Assembly (NCBI GenBank): GCA_023410875.1
Contig: JAEYPH010000043.1
Location: forward strand, 62,001 to 126,000
Origin: Bacillota bacterium
Lineage (GTDB): Bacteria > Bacillota > Clostridia > Christensenellales > UMGS416
Direction of reading: 5' to 3'
DNA length: 64,000 bases
Shown: positions 17,571 to 26,240 of the stretch, piece after piece
Layout of the letters: the number at the start of each line of letters is the position of its first letter
Numbering within the stretch: the stretch's first letter is position 1
Position numbers and translations under genes: made by a program
Notes under the pieces: model-generated
What the model saw: the letters and a program-made list of their open reading frames with translations, nothing else
What the model was told of the DNA's origin: nothing
Databases searched by the model: none

Positions 17571-18566
17571 ATGACTTCCAGAGAGCGTTTCCGCAGAGTG
17601 TTGAACTTTGAAGGCGGGATGGACCGCCTGCCCATGGTGGAATGGGCCGCGTGGTGGGACACCACGATGGACAACTGGGTGGCCCAGGGGCTGCCGGCAA
17701 TGGAATTTCAGCAGTCCATGGAGCACTTCGGGCTGGACCCGATGATGGTCATCTATGCCAGGGCGGCCGACGGCGGCATGCCCTCCCCCGCCTACCACGG
17801 CGGCCCCATCATTGGCACCGAGCGAAGCTATGACGACGTACTGCCCCATCTGTACAACGACGCCAGGATAGAGGACATCCTGAACCAGTGCCGCGAATAC
17901 AAGGAGCGCCACGAGCGCGGCGACATCCTGCTGCGCGTATGGTTGGACGGTTTTTTCTGGTTTCCACGCACGCTCTTCGGCATCGAGCCGCACCTCTACG
18001 CATTTTATGATAAACCGGAACTCATGCACCGCATGAACAGCGACCTGGCGGATTTTAACATCCGCGCCATCGACGCCGTGTGCTCGGTGCTGCAGCCGGA
18101 CATGGTGGGTTTCGCCGAGGACATGAGCTACAACCACGGTCCCATGCTGTCAGAGGCGCTGTTCGACGAATTCCTGCTGCCCTACTACCGGCGGGTGATC
18201 CCGGAGATCCAGAAGCACGGCGTCAAGGTGTTCATCGACAGCGACGGCGACATCACGACGATGGTGCCGTGGATGCAGCGCGCCGGCATTGAGGGCGTCT
18301 ATCCGCTGGAGCGGCAGGCCGGTGTGGACCTGAACGCCATACGGGAGGCATATCCGCGCTTCCTGATGCTGGGCGGCTATGACAAGATGGTGATGCCCCA
18401 TGGCGAGCCGGCCATGCGCGCGGAGTTCGAGCGCCTGCTGCCCGTGATGCGCTCCGGCGGCTACATCCCCTCGGTGGACCACCAGACGCCGCCGGGGGTC
18501 ACGCTGGAGAACTATTGGATTTACATGAAGCTCTTCAAGGAGTATGCGCAAAAGGCTGCTTTCTGA
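17571..18566 (+). CDS. uroporphyrinogen decarboxylase-family (UroD-like) protein
   Basis: 331 residues with the UroD TIM-barrel fold. It begins MTSRERFRRVLNFEG, the usual start of this family, and ends with the VDHQTPPGV segment. In anaerobes most such proteins are not heme enzymes but corrinoid-linked methyltransferases or of unknown use. No hem genes and no corrinoid protein are nearby, so I would not call it HemE. ATG 17571 follows GAGGTG; the long upstream extension overlaps the divergent gene and is rejected. Followed by a clear terminator. Confidence 0.8.
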   Translation: MTSRERFRRVLNFEGGMDRLPMVEWAAWWDTTMDNWVAQGLPAMEFQQSMEHFGLDPMMVIYARAADGGMPSPAYHGGPIIGTERSYDDVLPHLYNDARIEDILNQCREYKERHERGDILLRVWLDGFFWFPRTLFGIEPHLYAFYDKPELMHRMNSDLADFNIRAIDAVCSVLQPDMVGFAEDMSYNHGPMLSEALFDEFLLPYYRRVIPEIQKHGVKVFIDSDGDITTMVPWMQRAGIEGVYPLERQAGVDLNAIREAYPRFLMLGGYDKMVMPHGEPAMRAEFERLLPVMRSGGYIPSVDHQTPPGVTLENYWIYMKLFKEYAQKAAF

Positions 18567-18585
18567 TCACCTTGGAACATGAAAT

Positions 18586-18616
18586 GAAGCCCGTTCTTCA
18601 ATCGAGAACGGGCTTC
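18586..18616 (+). terminator. terminator of the UroD-like gene
   Basis: 12 bp perfect stem (18586-18597/18605-18616) with a 7-nt loop, 20 bp after the stop. Confidence 0.8.
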
Positions 18617-18643
18617 TGTGCATTTGCGAAGGGTTCAGGCTAG

Positions 18644-18679
18644 GCTTCCCCTGGAGGGGAAGCTGTCGCCGCAGGCGAC
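18644..18679. repeat. REP-like double hairpin element
   Basis: Two adjoining perfect hairpins: GCTTCCCCT/AGGGGAAGC (18644-18652/18655-18663) and GTCGCC/GGCGAC (18665-18670/18674-18679), followed by TGATGAGGTG. The layout resembles short palindromic elements scattered in many gut Firmicutes genomes. Single copy in this window. Confidence 0.55.
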
Positions 18680-18730
18680 TGATGAGGTGTACACCCCGCT
18701 TTATGTAGACACCTTGAACAGGGGCTGTTG

Positions 18731-18882
18731 TGGAAGAATTTCGCGCCCTTCGTTGCGCTTTGCGCAACTATCGGTTTGCTCTCACATCGGCTAAAGCCGA
18801 CGTTGCCGCAAGCCGGGGCATGGCCTGCAGGCGCGACCAAAGGGCTTTCCGGTCGCCCTTTGGAAACCTTCGGCCCCATCTG
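18731..18882. repeat. dispersed structured repeat, family A, short copy
   Basis: About 150 bp, closely matching 31550-31780. Three hairpins are visible: GTTGCGC/GCGCAAC (18752-18758/18762-18768), TCGGCT/AGCCGA (18787-18792/18795-18800) and CCAAAGGGC/GCCCTTTGG (18837-18845/18855-18863). It fills the gap between the UroD-like and GH2 genes. It lacks a 78-nt nested hairpin that the other copy carries. Open frames across it are judged spurious. Confidence 0.8.
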
Positions 18883-18895
18883 TATGATCTAGCGA

Positions 18896-21157
18896 CTATT
18901 CAGCCTGAAGAACCAACCGCGCGCTCTGCAATCCTTCTGCGCTAACAGTCAGTGTAACCGCTCCCGGCTGGCCCAAGCTCTTGAGCGCGCACACCGCCGT
19001 GCCCTCAAAGGCGCTGCGGCAGTTGCCTGTGTAGGGTTCGCGGGAGACCGGGTCGTTGGTGCCCACGGCGGCCAGCGTGCCCGCGCCGCTGGCGGTGAAG
19101 TACAGCATGTTGCCGGCATAGGGCACCGGCTGCCCCTGCGCGTCCACAACCGTGGCCGTTGCATAGGCCAACCCCTGCCAGCCCGCCTCCATCTGGGCGC
19201 GGTCGGCGTCCAGGCGGATGGCCGCGGGCGCGCCGCAGGTCTGCAACGCGTCTTCCGACACCGCCTTGCCGCCCACATAGGCCACAGCCTTTACGCTGCC
19301 CGGCGCGTAAACGGTCTCAAAACTGGCGATGTTGCGCGCGGCGGAGCCGGCGGGCTGGCGGCCCAGCGACACGCCATTGACGATCAGATCCACCTCGTCG
19401 GCGTCGCTGTAGACGTCGATATAGGTTTTGTATCCTTCGGCGCCGGGCCAGCTCCAGCTGTGGTGCACATCGCTCCAGCCCCAGTAGTTGTAGCTGGGCT
19501 TGACGCCCTTGGCGTTGGGCCGGTGCACGGCAATCCACGGCGCTTGGCGGTGGCCCCAGAGGATTTGCCGGTAGTAGGACTGGGGCCGGGGCCGGCACAG
19601 GATGTCCAGATCGCCGCAATTGGCCAGATGCCACGGAAAGCCCAGGCCGTGGGTGCGGCCATCCTCGTCGGGCAGGAAGGAATGGCCGATGCCCGCCTCA
19701 CCGATGTAGTCCATGCTGGTCCACACGCAGTCGCCGATGACCCGGGGATCAGCCAAAGTGGCCTGCCAGGTCTCCCATGCCTCGCCGGCGATGGTCTCAG
19801 TGCCCAGTATGAAGCGGTCCGGGAAGCGCTGCAGATCCTCCTCGTAGCGCCGCCACAGATAATTATAACCCACGACGTCCAGCGGCGCGGCAAAGGGCGC
19901 ACTGCTCTCGCCCCACTCCCCCTCCGGGTATTCAAAGGCGCCGCACAGCGCGTTGGAGACAAAGCGCGTGCCGTCCAGCTCCCGCACGGCGTCGGCCAGG
20001 CGGCGGGCCAGCTCATAGCCGCCGGAGCGGCCGAAGCGCTCGGTGATCTCGTTGCCGGTGGACCAGAAGGCGATGCTGGGGTGGTTGCGATCCCGCAACA
20101 CCATGGATGTCAGGTCCCGCTGCCACCAGTCCTCAAAGTACAGATGATAATCGTAGGGTGTCTTGCCCATGCGCCAGCAGTCGAAGGCCTCGTCCATGAC
20201 GACCAGGCCGATGCGATCACAGGCGTCCAGGAAATCCACCGACGGCGGGTTGTGGGCGCAGCGCACGGCGTTGTATCCGGCGTCCTTGAGAGCGCGGGCC
20301 TTGCGCTCCTCGGCAGCTCGCCACGCGGCGGAACCCAGAATGCCGCAGTCGTGGTGCACGCAGCCGCCCTTGAGCTTGAGCGGTTTGCCGTTGAGCAGGA
20401 AGCCCTGGTCCTTGTCCAGCGCGATGGTGCGGATGCCGACTGTCGTTTCCACCGCGTCCGCCACCGCGCCGTCCGCCAGCAGCTCGCTGCGCAGCGTATA
20501 GAGGTTGGGGGCATCCACATCCCATAGAAGGGGCTGCGCGACGGCCAACTCCTGCACGTTGCGGCCCTCGGCCTGGGCCTCACAGGTGGCCACCGCCGCG
20601 CCGGAAGCGTCCAGCAGCGAGTGCCGCAGCAGGCCCGCGCCGCACAGTTGGGTTTCTACTCGCAACAGGGCGCGTTGCTCAGTTGCCTCCACCGTGGAGG
20701 CAAAGACCCCCCAGGGTGCGATGTGCGCGCCTTCGGCGACGAGCAGCCACACCGGGCGGTACAGGCCGCTGCCGGAATACCAGCGGGAATTGGGCAGCGC
20801 GTTGTTGTGCACGCGAATCTGCAACTCGTTGGGCGCGTCCTCCAGCAGCCAAGGCGTCAGGTCCGCGTGGAAGGATGTGTAGCCGTAGGGGTGGAAGGCC
20901 GCCAGGTTGCCGTTGACGAACACCTCGGTGTTCATGTAGGCGCCCTCGACCTCCAGCACCGCCTTGCCGGGCTTGCCGGCGGGCAGCGTCTTGCGATAGA
21001 CGCCGCTGCCGCCCTGGAAGAAGCCGCCCTTGTCCAGCATGCGGCTGTCGGCGGTGCGCGGCTGGCCGATGGAAAAGTCGTGGGGCAAATCGACGACGGC
21101 CTCGCCGCCGCCGTTGAGGGTGAACTGCCAGGACATGCTGAGATTCTGCCGTTTCAT
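18896..21157 (-). CDS. glycoside hydrolase family 2 (beta-galactosidase-like)
   Basis: 753 residues with the GH2 order: jelly-roll sugar-binding domain (about 1-150), immunoglobulin-like domain, TIM barrel (about 255-550), and C-terminal Ig-like domains (DUF4982-type). The acid/base is Glu370 in STGNE and the nucleophile is probably Glu454 in LGTETIAG. There is no signal peptide, so it acts in the cytoplasm on an imported oligosaccharide. Beta-galactosidase is most likely; beta-glucuronidase or mannosidase cannot be excluded. It follows the phosphodiesterase gene on the minus strand. Confidence 0.9.
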   Translation of the reverse strand: MKRQNLSMSWQFTLNGGGEAVVDLPHDFSIGQPRTADSRMLDKGGFFQGGSGVYRKTLPAGKPGKAVLEVEGAYMNTEVFVNGNLAAFHPYGYTSFHADLTPWLLEDAPNELQIRVHNNALPNSRWYSGSGLYRPVWLLVAEGAHIAPWGVFASTVEATEQRALLRVETQLCGAGLLRHSLLDASGAAVATCEAQAEGRNVQELAVAQPLLWDVDAPNLYTLRSELLADGAVADAVETTVGIRTIALDKDQGFLLNGKPLKLKGGCVHHDCGILGSAAWRAAEERKARALKDAGYNAVRCAHNPPSVDFLDACDRIGLVVMDEAFDCWRMGKTPYDYHLYFEDWWQRDLTSMVLRDRNHPSIAFWSTGNEITERFGRSGGYELARRLADAVRELDGTRFVSNALCGAFEYPEGEWGESSAPFAAPLDVVGYNYLWRRYEEDLQRFPDRFILGTETIAGEAWETWQATLADPRVIGDCVWTSMDYIGEAGIGHSFLPDEDGRTHGLGFPWHLANCGDLDILCRPRPQSYYRQILWGHRQAPWIAVHRPNAKGVKPSYNYWGWSDVHHSWSWPGAEGYKTYIDVYSDADEVDLIVNGVSLGRQPAGSAARNIASFETVYAPGSVKAVAYVGGKAVSEDALQTCGAPAAIRLDADRAQMEAGWQGLAYATATVVDAQGQPVPYAGNMLYFTASGAGTLAAVGTNDPVSREPYTGNCRSAFEGTAVCALKSLGQPGAVTLTVSAEGLQSARLVLQAE

Positions 21158-21190
21158 GAGCGTCCTCCGTCTTTATTCATTAAGGAATCC

Positions 21191-21661
21191 TTACTTCCAG
21201 CGCATCAGGTCCTTCATGGCGATATCCGCCTTTCCATCCTGCAGCGTGATCATCGCATAGGTCTTGCCGCCGCGCAGGCTGCCGGGGTTCAGCAATGTGA
21301 CCCCGCCTTGCCTCTCCAGGTGCGCCGTGTGGGTGTGGCCGAAGCATACGATGTCCGCACCCACCTCTCTACCCTTGAACCATAGCTTGTTCAGCGTGTA
21401 TTTGGCCTCGTAGAGGTGCCCGTGGGTCAGGAAGATGTTCGCGCCGTTCAGCGGCAGAAAGAGCTCCGTGACGTCGCCGGGCGAGAAGTCGCAGTTGCCC
21501 TTCACCCGGGCGATCTCGCCGCGGAAGATGTCCTCCAACGCGTCGCAATCGCGCACGCCGTCGCCGCAGTGCAGCAGCATGTCGGCGCCCTTGGCGTGGC
21601 GCACGGCGGCGCGCAGCAGCTCGGGGCTGTAGTGGGTGTCGCTTACCACGAGAATCCTCAC
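21191..21661 (-). CDS. YfcE/YsnB-type metallophosphoesterase
   Basis: 156 residues, calcineurin-like fold. The metal ligands are in place: Asp8 and His10 (SDTHY), Asp34 (HCGDG), Asn56 (KGNCD), His80 (THGH), and the GHTHTAH motif at 108-114. The family hydrolyses phosphodiesters in vitro; the natural substrate is not settled. GTG start at 21661 overlaps the rdgB stop by 4 bp. The order gerM-rph-rdgB-phosphodiesterase matches the Bacillus subtilis gerM-rph-ysnA-ysnB cluster. Confidence 0.9.
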   Translation of the reverse strand: MRILVVSDTHYSPELLRAAVRHAKGADMLLHCGDGVRDCDALEDIFRGEIARVKGNCDFSPGDVTELFLPLNGANIFLTHGHLYEAKYTLNKLWFKGREVGADIVCFGHTHTAHLERQGGVTLLNPGSLRGGKTYAMITLQDGKADIAMKDLMRWK

Positions 21662-22251
21662 GGTTCGCCTGCCTCCAGTTTATCGAGCAGCGCCTCGATG
21701 GCGCGCTTGCGGTGGCTGATGCAGTTCTTCTCCTCATCGGGCAGCTCGGCCATCGTCTGTCCATCGTAGCCCTCCACGAGGAACAGCGGATCATACCCAA
21801 AGCCGCGCTTGCCCCTTGGTTCGGTGCCGATAATGCCCTCGCAGCGGCCCTCGGCGGTCAGCACCATGCCATCGGGATGGGCAAGTGCCATGGCGCACAC
21901 ATAGCGGGCGCGGCGGTCTGCCATGCCCTGCATCTCCCGCAGCAGCTTGTCGTTGTTGTCCTGGTCGTCGCCGCCGCTGTAGCGCGCCGAATAGATGCCC
22001 GGCGCGCCGCCCAGCGCGTCCACCGCCAGGCCGGAATCATCGGCCAGCGCAGGGCCGCCGCAGGCCAGAGCCACCGCCCTGGCCTTCAGGATCGCATTTT
22101 CCTCAAAGGTTGCGCCGGTCTCCTCTATATCCATGTGAAGCCCGGCTTCGGCCATGGATACGATGGACGGGAAGCGCGCGCCCAGTATGGCCTTGATCTC
22201 TCGGATTTTGCCGGCGTTGTTGGAGGCGATGACCAGGCGCGGCTCAGACAT
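21658..22251 (-). CDS. rdgB: RdgB/HAM1-type XTP/dITP diphosphatase
   Basis: House-cleaning pyrophosphatase that removes ITP and XTP so they are not built into nucleic acids. 197 residues, usual length. Motifs include the N-terminal VIASNNAGKIREIKAIL, the ADDSGLAVDALGGAPGIYSAR signature, GKRGFGYDPLF and the C-terminal ISHRKRAIEAL. ATG at 22251 overlaps the end of rph by 8 bp. Confidence 0.96.
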   Translation of the reverse strand: MSEPRLVIASNNAGKIREIKAILGARFPSIVSMAEAGLHMDIEETGATFEENAILKARAVALACGGPALADDSGLAVDALGGAPGIYSARYSGGDDQDNNDKLLREMQGMADRRARYVCAMALAHPDGMVLTAEGRCEGIIGTEPRGKRGFGYDPLFLVEGYDGQTMAELPDEEKNCISHRKRAIEALLDKLEAGEP

Positions 22252-22972
22252 GCTCCACCCCGGCGGCTTTGAGCGCCTTGCGCTGGGCGGTCATCAGCTG
22301 CCGGCAGCCTTTGCCCGCCAGCCGCAGCAGCTTGTCCAGATCGGCCTTGGAGAAGGTGCTCCCTTCGCCGGTGCCCTGCACCTCCACGAAGCGCCCGTCT
22401 TCGGTCATCACGACGTTCATGTCCACATCGGCGTGGCTGTCCTCGGCATAGCACAGGTCCAGCCGCGGTTCGCCGGCCACAATGCCCACGGACACGGCGG
22501 CCAATGCGCCTTTGATTGGCGATGCCGTCAGCTTACCGTCGGCCAGCCACCGCTGCACCGCCAGCGCCAGCGCCACATAAGCGCCGGTGACCGACGCCGT
22601 GCGGGTGCCGCCGTCGGCCTCTATGACGTCGCAATCCAGCCACACGCTGCGCTCGCCCAGGGCCTGGAAATCGATGACTGCCCGCAGGGAGCGGCCGATG
22701 AGACGGCGGATCTCCATGCTGCGGCCGTCGGGCTTGATGGTCTCCCGGGCCTTGCGGGTGGATGTGGAGGCCGGCAGCATCGCGTATTCGGCGGTCAGCC
22801 ACCCCTCCCCGCTGCCGATCTTGAAGGGTGGAGCCTTGTCCTCCAGTGTGGCTGTGCAGATGACCCGCGTGCGCCCCCACTCGATGAGAGCGGAGCCGGG
22901 CGCGGAGCCGATGAAATGCGGCGTGATGCGAATGGGGCGCAGTTGGTCGGGCTTGCGGTTGTCGGGTCGCAT
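22244..22972 (-). CDS. rph: ribonuclease PH
   Basis: Phosphate-dependent exonuclease that trims tRNA 3' ends. 242 residues. It begins with the typical MRPDNRKPDQLRPIRI and contains GWLTAEYAMLP, SMEIRRLIGRSLRA and the DADGGT-like EADGGTRTASVTG. ATG at 22972 with an AAGGAAG site is preferred over an in-frame TTG at 22978. The 370 bp ahead of it contain a dispersed structured repeat and the gerM terminator. Confidence 0.96.
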   Translation of the reverse strand: MRPDNRKPDQLRPIRITPHFIGSAPGSALIEWGRTRVICTATLEDKAPPFKIGSGEGWLTAEYAMLPASTSTRKARETIKPDGRSMEIRRLIGRSLRAVIDFQALGERSVWLDCDVIEADGGTRTASVTGAYVALALAVQRWLADGKLTASPIKGALAAVSVGIVAGEPRLDLCYAEDSHADVDMNVVMTEDGRFVEVQGTGEGSTFSKADLDKLLRLAGKGCRQLMTAQRKALKAAGVEHV

Positions 22973-23056
22973 GGGCAATTCTTCCTTTGTTTGAATCTAG
23001 CCCCTACCATACCCAATGGTTTATGCGATGTCAAGAAAAAGCCGCCCGGTTTTATT

Positions 23057-23280
23057 CGCCGACGATGCTCAGCATCGCCGGCGATTTAGACGACTTGTCC
23101 GTGCCATTGTTCATCGCCCGCCGCACATGTCGCCGGGCGATATCTTCACTCTAGACCTCATTCTGTTTATATTGAGCCTATTTCGCCTATGGGCGGGCTA
23201 TATAACGACCTTGTACGTATTCTCTGTTTCCTCCCGCCGAATGAATCGTCGGTCGGCTTTCTGCTCTGACTCTCATTCTT
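23057..23280. repeat. dispersed structured repeat, family B, copy 1
   Basis: About 220 bp, matching 42924-43140 in blocks. Hairpins: CGCCG-a-CGATGC/GCATCG-c-CGGCG (23057-23083), ATCGCCCG/CGGGCGAT (23113-23120/23134-23141), CGCC/GGCG (23184-23195) and GCCGA/TCGGC (23236-23240/23253-23257). The joining blocks (for example AGACGACTTG and GTTTCCTCCCGCCG) are conserved. It lies between rph and gerM, fills the largest part of that gap, and has no convincing coding potential. Confidence 0.8.
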
Positions 23281-23292
23281 TGAATAACTACG

Positions 23293-23320
23293 AAAAAAGC
23301 CGCCCGGATTTCCGAGCGGC
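23293..23320 (-). terminator. gerM terminator
   Basis: On the minus strand GCCGCTCGGA/TCCGGGCGGC form a stem with a 2-nt loop followed by TTTTTT. It lies 23 bp after the gerM stop, so rph needs its own promoter or read-through. Confidence 0.88.
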
Positions 23321-23342
23321 TCAGGTTCAGTCCGTAGGTGTA

Positions 23343-24323
23343 TCAGTCATAGTAATTCAGGAAACCGTCCTTGAAGCCGTCCAGTCCGGCGGCGGTGGAC
23401 ACGGTGGGCTCATAGGCCTTGCCCTCCACCAGCAGGCTTACAGACTTCACGCCCTCGAACTGTGTGCACACGGTCGTCAGCGCCCGCAGCGTCACGGCCT
23501 CCAGCGCCGGGTTGTCGGAGATCGTGGCGAACTCCTTGGACAGGTTGATCTCGGCCACACCGTCTGTCACGCTGACGCCCAGGATGTCGCAGGACGGCGG
23601 GAAGAAGCTTACAAGCTCGGTGCCGTCGGCGGGCATCATCATTTCCGAAAGGGCCGTGGTCATGTCGTCGGTGTCGGAGGCCACGCGGTACACGGGGATG
23701 ATGGCCTTGCCCGTGGTGTTGGTGAAGCACAGCTCCACCTTGCCGTCGGCAGTGCCCGGCGCGCCGGTGGGCTCAATGTTGAGCTGCGGCTGGGTGTACT
23801 TGGCTTCGATGATGGCGCCGTTGGGCAGTTTGTCCACGATCTGGCCGTTGAGTTGGACGCTGACTTCCTTGACGGTGTCAAAGCCCAGCAGCGTGTTGAC
23901 CACGGAGCCGATCATCGCTTGTTCGGTCTGCTTGCTGTCGCACTTGCCGGTCATCTTCAGGTTGACGGTCGCCTTGTCCTTGGCGATGTCCAGGTCAAAT
24001 GTCGTGCCGGCGGGCACGGTGCTCTGCACGCCCAGAGAAGCAAGCTTCGCGTCCTCGGTCGTGTCGGCCACCAGGCACTTGAGCGCCGCCTTGGCGATGC
24101 CCTCTTCCAGGGGGACCTTCTTCATCACCGGCACCAGATAGCCGCTGGCGTCGCGGAAGTACAATACCGTCTTGCGTACATCAGCGCTGGTTTGTGTGTC
24201 ATCTGTGTCCGCCTGCTGTACGCTGGTCTGCACATCAGCATCCTTGGGCTTGCTGCTGCACCCGGCGACAAGGAAAACCACCATCAGGAGTACCAACGCC
24301 CATCCTATCACTCGGCGCGCCAT
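23343..24323 (-). CDS. gerM: GerM-type lipoprotein with two GerMN domains
   Basis: 326-residue lipoprotein. The signal peptide ends at a lipobox with Cys22 (LVAGC). Two GerMN domains follow, about 45-170 and 190-315; each has the pattern of a strand, a long helix and a QLNGQIVDKL- or EINLSKEF-like strand. In Bacillus, GerM is needed for sporulation and germination and helps join the SpoIIQ-SpoIIIAH channel. That link is of interest because spoIIIAH is not in the spoIIIA cluster here. First gene of the gerM-rph-rdgB group. Confidence 0.9.
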   Translation of the reverse strand: MARRVIGWALVLLMVVFLVAGCSSKPKDADVQTSVQQADTDDTQTSADVRKTVLYFRDASGYLVPVMKKVPLEEGIAKAALKCLVADTTEDAKLASLGVQSTVPAGTTFDLDIAKDKATVNLKMTGKCDSKQTEQAMIGSVVNTLLGFDTVKEVSVQLNGQIVDKLPNGAIIEAKYTQPQLNIEPTGAPGTADGKVELCFTNTTGKAIIPVYRVASDTDDMTTALSEMMMPADGTELVSFFPPSCDILGVSVTDGVAEINLSKEFATISDNPALEAVTLRALTTVCTQFEGVKSVSLLVEGKAYEPTVSTAAGLDGFKDGFLNYYD

Positions 24324-24403
24324 ACCTACACAACCTCCTCGTTGTTGCTTCTGCTTATACCTATGAGGTCGTCTATGCTGGTATGTGCGGCATCGTATAA
24401 GTT

Positions 24404-24432
24404 TTGTGTACCGCTTCTGCTTCGTGTATAAT
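24404..24432 (+). promoter_or_regulatory. rqcH promoter
   Basis: TTGTGT (24404-24409), 17 bp and TATAAT (24427-24432), 30 bp ahead of the ATG at 24463. Confidence 0.65.
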
Positions 24433-24462
24433 CATCCTATTCCAAGGATGGAGGAATCTAGT

Positions 24463-26214
24463 ATGCCCTTTGACGGCATTGCGCTGCGGGCGGTGGCGGC
24501 AGAGCTGCGCGAGAAGCTGACCGGCGGCCGCGTGGAGAAGGTCAGCCAGCCCGAGCGGGATGAGCTGAACCTGGTCATCCGCAACCAATATCAGAATTAC
24601 CGGCTGCTGCTGAGCGCCACGGCCAACTATCCGCGGGCCCACCTGAGCCGCATCAACAAGCCCAACCCGGATAAAGCGCCCATGTTCTGCATGCTGCTGC
24701 GCAAGCATCTGATCGGCGGCAAGGTGCTATCCGTGAGCCAGCCGGGCATGGAGCGCGTGCTGGACATCACCTTCGGCGTGCTGGACGAGCTGGGCCGCCC
24801 CGGCGAACTCACGCTGCACGCCGAGATCATGGGCCGCCACAGCAACCTGGTTCTCACCGACGAACGGAGCGTCATCCTGGACAGCATCAAGCGCGTGACC
24901 GAGGAGAAGAGCCGCGTGCGCGAGGTGCTGCCCGGCCTGGCCTATGTGAGCCCGCCCTCTCAGGGCAAGCGCGACCTGCTGGTCATGGAGCAGGAAGAAC
25001 TCATGAAAATACTGGCCGTGGAGAAACCCATGTTCCAGGCGCTGTGCGACGGCCTGGCCGGCATTGCCCAGCCCACGGCTCGTGAGATGCTTCGGCTGTG
25101 CGGCTGCGACCCCGCGGTGGCCTTTGGGGAACTGGACGAACCGACCCGGCAGGCGGCGCTGGATGGACTGTGGCAGCAGGCGCTGCGCATCCGCGCCAAC
25201 GCCTTCCAACCCGTCGTGTTGATGATAGGAGGCGAAGCCTCCGATTTCCTACCCTTTGCCGACAGCGCCGGCGCCGGCACGCCCAGCGACAGCATGTCCG
25301 AAGCCGTGGAGGCCTTCTATGCCGCCCGGGACGCCAAAGAGCGCCTGCGCCAGAATTCCGCCAGCATGGTGGCTGTGCTGACGACGGCGCTCAACCGTGC
25401 CCGCAAGAAGCTTGAAAAGCAGGCAGAGGGCTTTGCCCAGTCCGAGGGTCTGGAGACCTACCGACTGAAAGGCGAACTTCTGATGGCCAGCCTGCATCTG
25501 GCGGCCCGCGGCGCTAAGGCCGTGGAAGTGCCCAACTATTATGACGAGAACGGCGGCATGCTGACCGTGGAGCTGGACCCGGCTTTCAGCGCCGCGGACA
25601 ACGCCCAGCGTTATTACAAGCGCTACAACAAGGCCAAGTCGGCGCTGGACAACCTGCGCGTGCAGATGGAGTCCACCCGCGAGGAGATCGCCTATCTGGA
25701 AAGCCAGCTGACCAACATCGAGCTCAGCGCCGCCGAGACCGAGCTGGACGAAATCCGCGCGGAGCTGGTGCGCGAGGGCTTCCTGCGCGAAGCCGCCGCC
25801 CGCTCCCGCAAGAAGAGCGTGCCGGGCCAGCCCCACCATTATGTCAGCGCCGACGGCTACGACATCTATGTGGGCCGCAACAACACCCAGAACGACGCGC
25901 TGACGATGAAGTTCGCCCGCAACGACGACATCTGGTTGCACACCAAGGAGATACCGGGGTCCCACGTGATCATCCGCGCCGTGAACGGCGCGGTCAGCGA
26001 CGCGGCGCTGAACGATGCTGCGATGCTGGCGGCGTGGTATAGCAAGGCCCGGGCCTCCTCCGGCGTACCGGTGGACTACACCCAGCGACGCAAAGTGAAA
26101 AAGCCCAACGGCGCGCGTCCTGGTTTCGTGATCTATCTGACCAACCGCACCATCGTCGTGACACCGGACGAGGATCGCGTCAAGGCGCTGAAGCAGATCG
26201 TGGAAAAGAAATAA
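24463..26214 (+). CDS. rqcH: NFACT-family ribosome quality-control factor RqcH
   Basis: 583 residues. RqcH binds stalled 50S subunits and adds C-terminal alanine tails that mark the peptide for degradation; older annotation calls it fibronectin-binding protein. The N-terminal NFACT-N domain starts MPFDGIAL, the middle holds helix-hairpin-helix and coiled-coil segments (about 260-440), and the NFACT-R domain carries the NDDIWLHTKEIPGSHVII signature. ATG 24463 follows GGATGGAGG. It may be co-transcribed with the GNAT gene 26 bp downstream. Confidence 0.94.
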   Translation: MPFDGIALRAVAAELREKLTGGRVEKVSQPERDELNLVIRNQYQNYRLLLSATANYPRAHLSRINKPNPDKAPMFCMLLRKHLIGGKVLSVSQPGMERVLDITFGVLDELGRPGELTLHAEIMGRHSNLVLTDERSVILDSIKRVTEEKSRVREVLPGLAYVSPPSQGKRDLLVMEQEELMKILAVEKPMFQALCDGLAGIAQPTAREMLRLCGCDPAVAFGELDEPTRQAALDGLWQQALRIRANAFQPVVLMIGGEASDFLPFADSAGAGTPSDSMSEAVEAFYAARDAKERLRQNSASMVAVLTTALNRARKKLEKQAEGFAQSEGLETYRLKGELLMASLHLAARGAKAVEVPNYYDENGGMLTVELDPAFSAADNAQRYYKRYNKAKSALDNLRVQMESTREEIAYLESQLTNIELSAAETELDEIRAELVREGFLREAAARSRKKSVPGQPHHYVSADGYDIYVGRNNTQNDALTMKFARNDDIWLHTKEIPGSHVIIRAVNGAVSDAALNDAAMLAAWYSKARASSGVPVDYTQRRKVKKPNGARPGFVIYLTNRTIVVTPDEDRVKALKQIVEKK

Positions 26215-26240
26215 GTGCAAAACGATTTGAGGGTTATGAC

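Noticed and set aside
17571..18566. UroD-like gene as authentic hemE
   Set aside because: No other heme genes are near, and most UroD-fold proteins in anaerobes are methyltransferase-like.
18640..18879. Minus-strand open frame over the repeats at 18.7 kb
   Set aside because: It covers the REP-like palindrome and a family A repeat; a similar peptide arises from the other repeat copy, so it is a by-product of the repeat.
23016..24431. 471-codon plus-strand open frame across rph leader and gerM
   Set aside because: Antisense to gerM and crosses a rho-independent terminator; no homology.
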